Source: Chromera velia
Lineage: Eukaryota > Sar > Chromeraceae
Assembly (NCBI GenBank): GCA_018398765.1
Contig: JAHBMJ010000488.1
Location: forward strand, 62,001 to 126,000
DNA: 64,000 nucleotides
Reading direction: 5' to 3'
The notes beneath the pieces were generated by a model. The model made no database searches and was not told the origin of the DNA. It saw only the letters and a program-made list of their open reading frames with translations. Positions within the stretch are counted from its first letter, which is position 1, and each line of letters opens with the position of its first letter. Below, in pieces: positions 60,766 through 64,000 of this stretch. The translations under genes were made by a program, and so were the position numbers.

Positions 60766-62874
60766 TCACGTCGGTGGGACTCTGTGTGCCGCCACTGGCA
60801 CACAACACCGACTCCACTCCTCCATCATCAAGCGCGAGTGTTCTTCCGTTAAGCATTTCAGGATCTCTCTAAGGAGTTTCTTGTTCTTCCTGTTTGGCCC
60901 AGCTTCGTACTGTCCGCCTTTCTCCTTCACCCTCAGATGTAACTTCGCAAGTTGACCCCGTTCTTCTCTGCACCAGGCGCATGTTGTATGAAAATTTCTG
61001 TCTACATCAATAGAATCATGCATAAGAGAGTCGATGCGTATGCGCAAAAAAAATAAAAGATGAATAGAAAAGATGTCCACCAAACTAAGCACCAAAAGAA
61101 CCGCAGGGGAAGATCTTCTCGTCAGGACGCCTGCCCGCGTTGTCATGACACAACAAGAGTAACAGTGAAAATTGGTAGCTAGGAGGACAAGAAATGCATA
61201 TAGCCACATGCATCAGCAGTGGCAATGTGAAAAGCACGAGACGTTGAAAGCAGTTATTTTCTGGACAGATGAGATGAGAGGAGAGGGGAGGAGAGGAGTC
61301 TCAGAGGGGAGAAGCGGATCGATCGAGTGGACAGGAGGCGTAAATGAAAAGAAATAGAAGAGGACACAAAAGACTCGAACAAGAGAAATAGACAAGGAAA
61401 GCAAGACAATCAATCCTAGCAATCAGTCAGAGATTAGGCAGTGACTGCGGAAGTCAAGGACAAGGAAGCGAAAAGGTAGTACCTAACTCACTTCTCACTC
61501 ACTCCGACTCACTCACTCACCGATTCAGCTTCTCGATTATCTGCTGGTACCGAAATCCTGAACTTTCCAGACCGTGGACGAAAGAAGGCCCCTGAAGCAG
61601 ATGGGTGAACTCACACTCATTTGTTCGGATCAACCATTGCACATGAATCTCATCTTTGCCCCCCCCCTTCCCTCCCCCTCCAGATGGACTCAAGGCGGGC
61701 CACCTTGAAGTTCCTGAAAACATATGGGACCACAACGCAAAGAGAGCAACAAGGAAGAACATCAAGCCAAAGCCACAAAACGAACACAAAGGTTCATATG
61801 GCGAATTTCTGAATTGATTTGTAGAAATGTCACCGTGCATTGCAATGTTCTGAATGTCACCGTGGACATAGCCAAACCGTAGCCAAACCATGTGTGCAAA
61901 CAGACAAATACACGCGCAGACCAACTCAGGACAGGAGAAAGAACAGATACCCCCTCCTGACCAGTCTTTTCACCCACCAACCAAGAAAACCCCTCCACTC
62001 ACTCGAATTCATCCAATTTGTTAGAGTGCAGATGATTCCATGCATCAATTCATCAATTCATCCATCCATCCATTCCTTCTCTCTGTCACTTTTCTTACAC
62101 CTCTGCTCCTCTCTTCACCCTCTGCTCGAGTCGACATGATGCGAATGACAGACAGTCAGTCGCTCATTACCTCGCAACCCTTCTGGACGATCTCTGCGCG
62201 TTTGGGAGGGAGTTTTGTCCCGCGATCTTCTTATGAAATCACCCCCTGTCTCCTCCCCCCCACAGAGACAGGGAGAAGAGAATAATCATTAGTTATCATC
62301 TTTGCCCTCCAGGCAGCCAGCTTCATTTCACGCGCGTTCAGGTACGTATTCCCGTCAGAGGCACAAACATGAGAGCGAACGGGAAGACACACAAACGAAC
62401 AATCCTGCACTTCTTCTGCTATTTGCCCCCCCCGTCCCTTTGCTCATCACCTCGGAACCCTCCTGGAGGATCTCTGCGTGTTTGGGCGGGAGTTGTGTCC
62501 CTTGATCTCCTGCAATCAAATGAGCGGAACGGTAAAGTGAAGGTGAAAAAAGAATCCTCACCTCATTACTTCAAATGATGCACCCAGCTGGGTCCAGCAA
62601 GCTTCGTGGTTCGGAATGCGCAAGCATGAAGGACAAAGAAATGACATGACGATGCACTTGCGGGGAAAGGAGGCAAGAAAGGAGGGCGATTCAACAGGGA
62701 AAGGTCAGAAGGAGGATGCTTGCATGATTGAACATCTCAACAAGCATCCCAACTTTCAATGCGCATGACGAATAAACCAATCGACAGAGAAATGCTACAC
62801 ATGTAGAGACAGGCCGAATACACTACTTCCAGCCCACTTACCTGCTTTCTTGTCTTCCGCGCACCTTGAAGTCC
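60766..62874 (-). CDS. Unrecognised gene, 3' part, with duplicated exon
   Basis: Family not recognised. Minus-strand exons read in frame: 62874-62842 (33 bp, GTAAGT donor), 62509-62451 (59 bp), 61591-61521 (71 bp) and terminal 60967-60766 with TGA, about 120 codons. Protein features: LPPKHAEILQEGSE, GLESSGFRYQQIIEKLNR (amphipathic helix) and REERGQLAKLHLRVKEKGGQ followed by a basic helical segment, LLREILKCLTEEHSRLMMEE. A second 59-bp exon copy at 62229-62171 has the same phases (enters phase 1, leaves phase 0) and encodes a related peptide with LPPKRAEIVQKGCE. Only one of the two can be used in frame, so they could be mutually exclusive exons or the remains of a tandem duplication. The 5' exons were not found and may lie beyond the window. 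The terminal exon might instead donate at 60809. Confidence 0.5.
61698..61892. repeat. Duplicated segment, copy A
   Basis: About 190 bp from CACCTTGAAGT to CCAAACCATGTG, closely matching 62861-63036. It contains a copy of the CAG acceptor before the 33-bp exon, but the exon copy here lacks the GTAAGT donor. Confidence 0.8.
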
Positions 62875-63036
62875 CTGAAAACACACGGGACCACAACGCA
62901 AAGAGAGTAACAAGGAACCACATCAAGCCACAAAACCAACACAAAGGTTCATGTGGCGAATTTCTGAATTGATTTGTAGAAATGTCACCGTGCATTGCAA
63001 TTTTCTGAATGTCACCGGAGACATAGCCAAACCATG
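62861..63036. repeat. Duplicated segment, copy B
   Basis: Partner of 61698-61892, in direct orientation about 1.15 kb away. It carries the intact 33-bp exon (62842-62874) and its acceptor. Small indels separate the copies. Confidence 0.8.
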
Positions 63037-63239
63037 TGTTTCTTTCGCATTCTCTCGATCGTTTCTTCTTTCTATGTATGCAGCACAAAGAGAAACAAAG
63101 ACAGACAGACAATGAGAAAAGAAAGAGAGACGAAAAAGAACGACACGGTCAGTCAGACAAATTGAGTGTGGGCAGACAGACTGTATGCAGTGCTTCTATC
63201 CTTTCTTCTTTCTGTCCAGTTACACGATTGTAGACAGAC

Positions 63240-63445
63240 ACGCACATAGGCAAACAGACAAATACACGCGCAAAGATGCGTACACACCCATTGCACACAC
63301 ACACACACGCGCGCGCGCGCGCGCACGCACGCACACACACATAGAGAGAGAGAGAGAGAGACATACAAACATACACAGACATACGCACACACACACACAT
63401 ACGCACACATACACACAGACATACATACACACACACGCACGCACA

Positions 63446-63499
<54 letters not shown>

Positions 63500-63576
63500 G
63501 ACAGACAGACAGACACACACACACACACGCACACTCTTACACACACACACACACAAAAACACTCATACCTACGCTT

Positions 63577-63607
<31 letters not shown>

Positions 63608-63623
63608 GTCACACACACACACA

Positions 63624-63655
<32 letters not shown>

Positions 63656-63683
63656 CTCACACACACACACACACATACACACT

Positions 63684-63715
<32 letters not shown>

Positions 63716-63847
63716 CACACACACATAGAGAGAGAGAGAGAGAGACATACAAACATACACAGACATACGCACACACACACACATACGCACACATACACAC
63801 AGACAGACATACACACACACACACACACACATACATACACACGCACA

Positions 63848-63888
<41 letters not shown>

Positions 63889-63892
63889 NACA

Positions 63893-63927
<35 letters not shown>

Positions 63928-64000
63928 TCACACTCACTCACACACACACACACATACACACTCACACACACACGCACATACACACACACACACACACACA
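63240..64000. repeat. Long (CA)n/(GA)n compound microsatellite
   Basis: Alternating CA, CGCA, TACA and GAGA runs fill the last 0.75 kb, including a short CG-repeat stretch near 63310 and one N at 63889. A block containing AGAGAGAGACATACAAACATA recurs near 63345 and 63725, a higher-order repeat. Minus-strand Cys/Val/Leu/Ser frames are repeat artefacts. Confidence 0.95.

Noticed and set aside
60647-60955. Plus-strand open frame of about 100 codons
   Set aside because: It is antisense to the terminal exon of the minus-strand gene, which has consistent splice phases and helical coding character.
63153-63995. Cys/Val-rich proteins on the minus strand
   Set aside because: Translations of the CA/GA microsatellite.
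1-64000. tRNA, rRNA or CRISPR features
   Set aside because: No cloverleaf-like, ribosomal or repeat-spacer pattern was found by eye on either strand; a covariance-model scan would be decisive.

Overview
The window is nuclear DNA from an intron-rich alga. Genes carry many short GT-AG introns, often in phase 0, with pyrimidine tracts ending in (T)GCAG. Intergenic DNA is full of microsatellites and AT-rich islands. The left-edge gene encodes magnesium-chelatase subunit H, the entry enzyme of chlorophyll synthesis. Its N-terminus reads as a signal peptide followed by a Phe-containing cleavage motif, the pre-sequence style of complex red plastids. With alveolate-type CCCH-finger spacing in the next gene, my best guess is a photosynthetic alveolate such as the chromerid Chromera velia. 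That identification is inference, not proven by the sequence.

Layout: (1) 212-7025 (-), chlH, 13 exons seen, 3' end outside the window. (2) 8091-10154 (+), tandem CCCH zinc-finger protein. (3) 10.2-17.4 kb, no convincing gene; low-complexity DNA, an AT-rich island and a LINE-like 3' tail. (4) 17413-20668 (-), an unrecognised multi-pass membrane protein with coiled coils. (5) 21.87-23.23 kb, a degenerate minisatellite. (6) 24496-31521 (+), a protein kinase with a signal peptide and a large acidic insert. (7) 31875-35268, an LTR-like element with 0.3-kb end repeats. (8) 36269-39362 (-), bifunctional peptidylglycine alpha-amidating monooxygenase. (9) 39879-42261 (+), TTC4/Cns1 Hsp90 co-chaperone. 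(10) 43185-44282 (-), DGAT2-family acyltransferase. (11) 45036-53713 (+), coiled-coil plus ankyrin-like protein built from 54- and 63-bp exons. (12) 54-58.8 kb, scattered weak exon candidates. (13) 58951-59192, a hAT-like MITE with an 8-bp target duplication. (14) 60766-62874 (-), the 3' part of an unrecognised gene with a duplicated exon. (15) From 63.24 kb to the end, CA/GA microsatellite.

The genes do not form one pathway. Several pairs are divergent (chlH/CCCH, PAM/TTC4, DGAT2/coiled-coil) and may share promoters.

The most unusual signal is a small family of hairpin elements, core GAATTCTGTAYGAAARTAAA, found in two chlH introns and one kinase intron. Each is bracketed by a 30-39 bp direct duplication of host sequence. 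Two of the duplications copy a 3' splice site plus the start of the downstream exon. They resemble introner-type insertions. A similar 30-bp duplication spans a 5' splice site in the PAM gene. Exon boundaries given here were read by eye from splice signals and reading-frame continuity.
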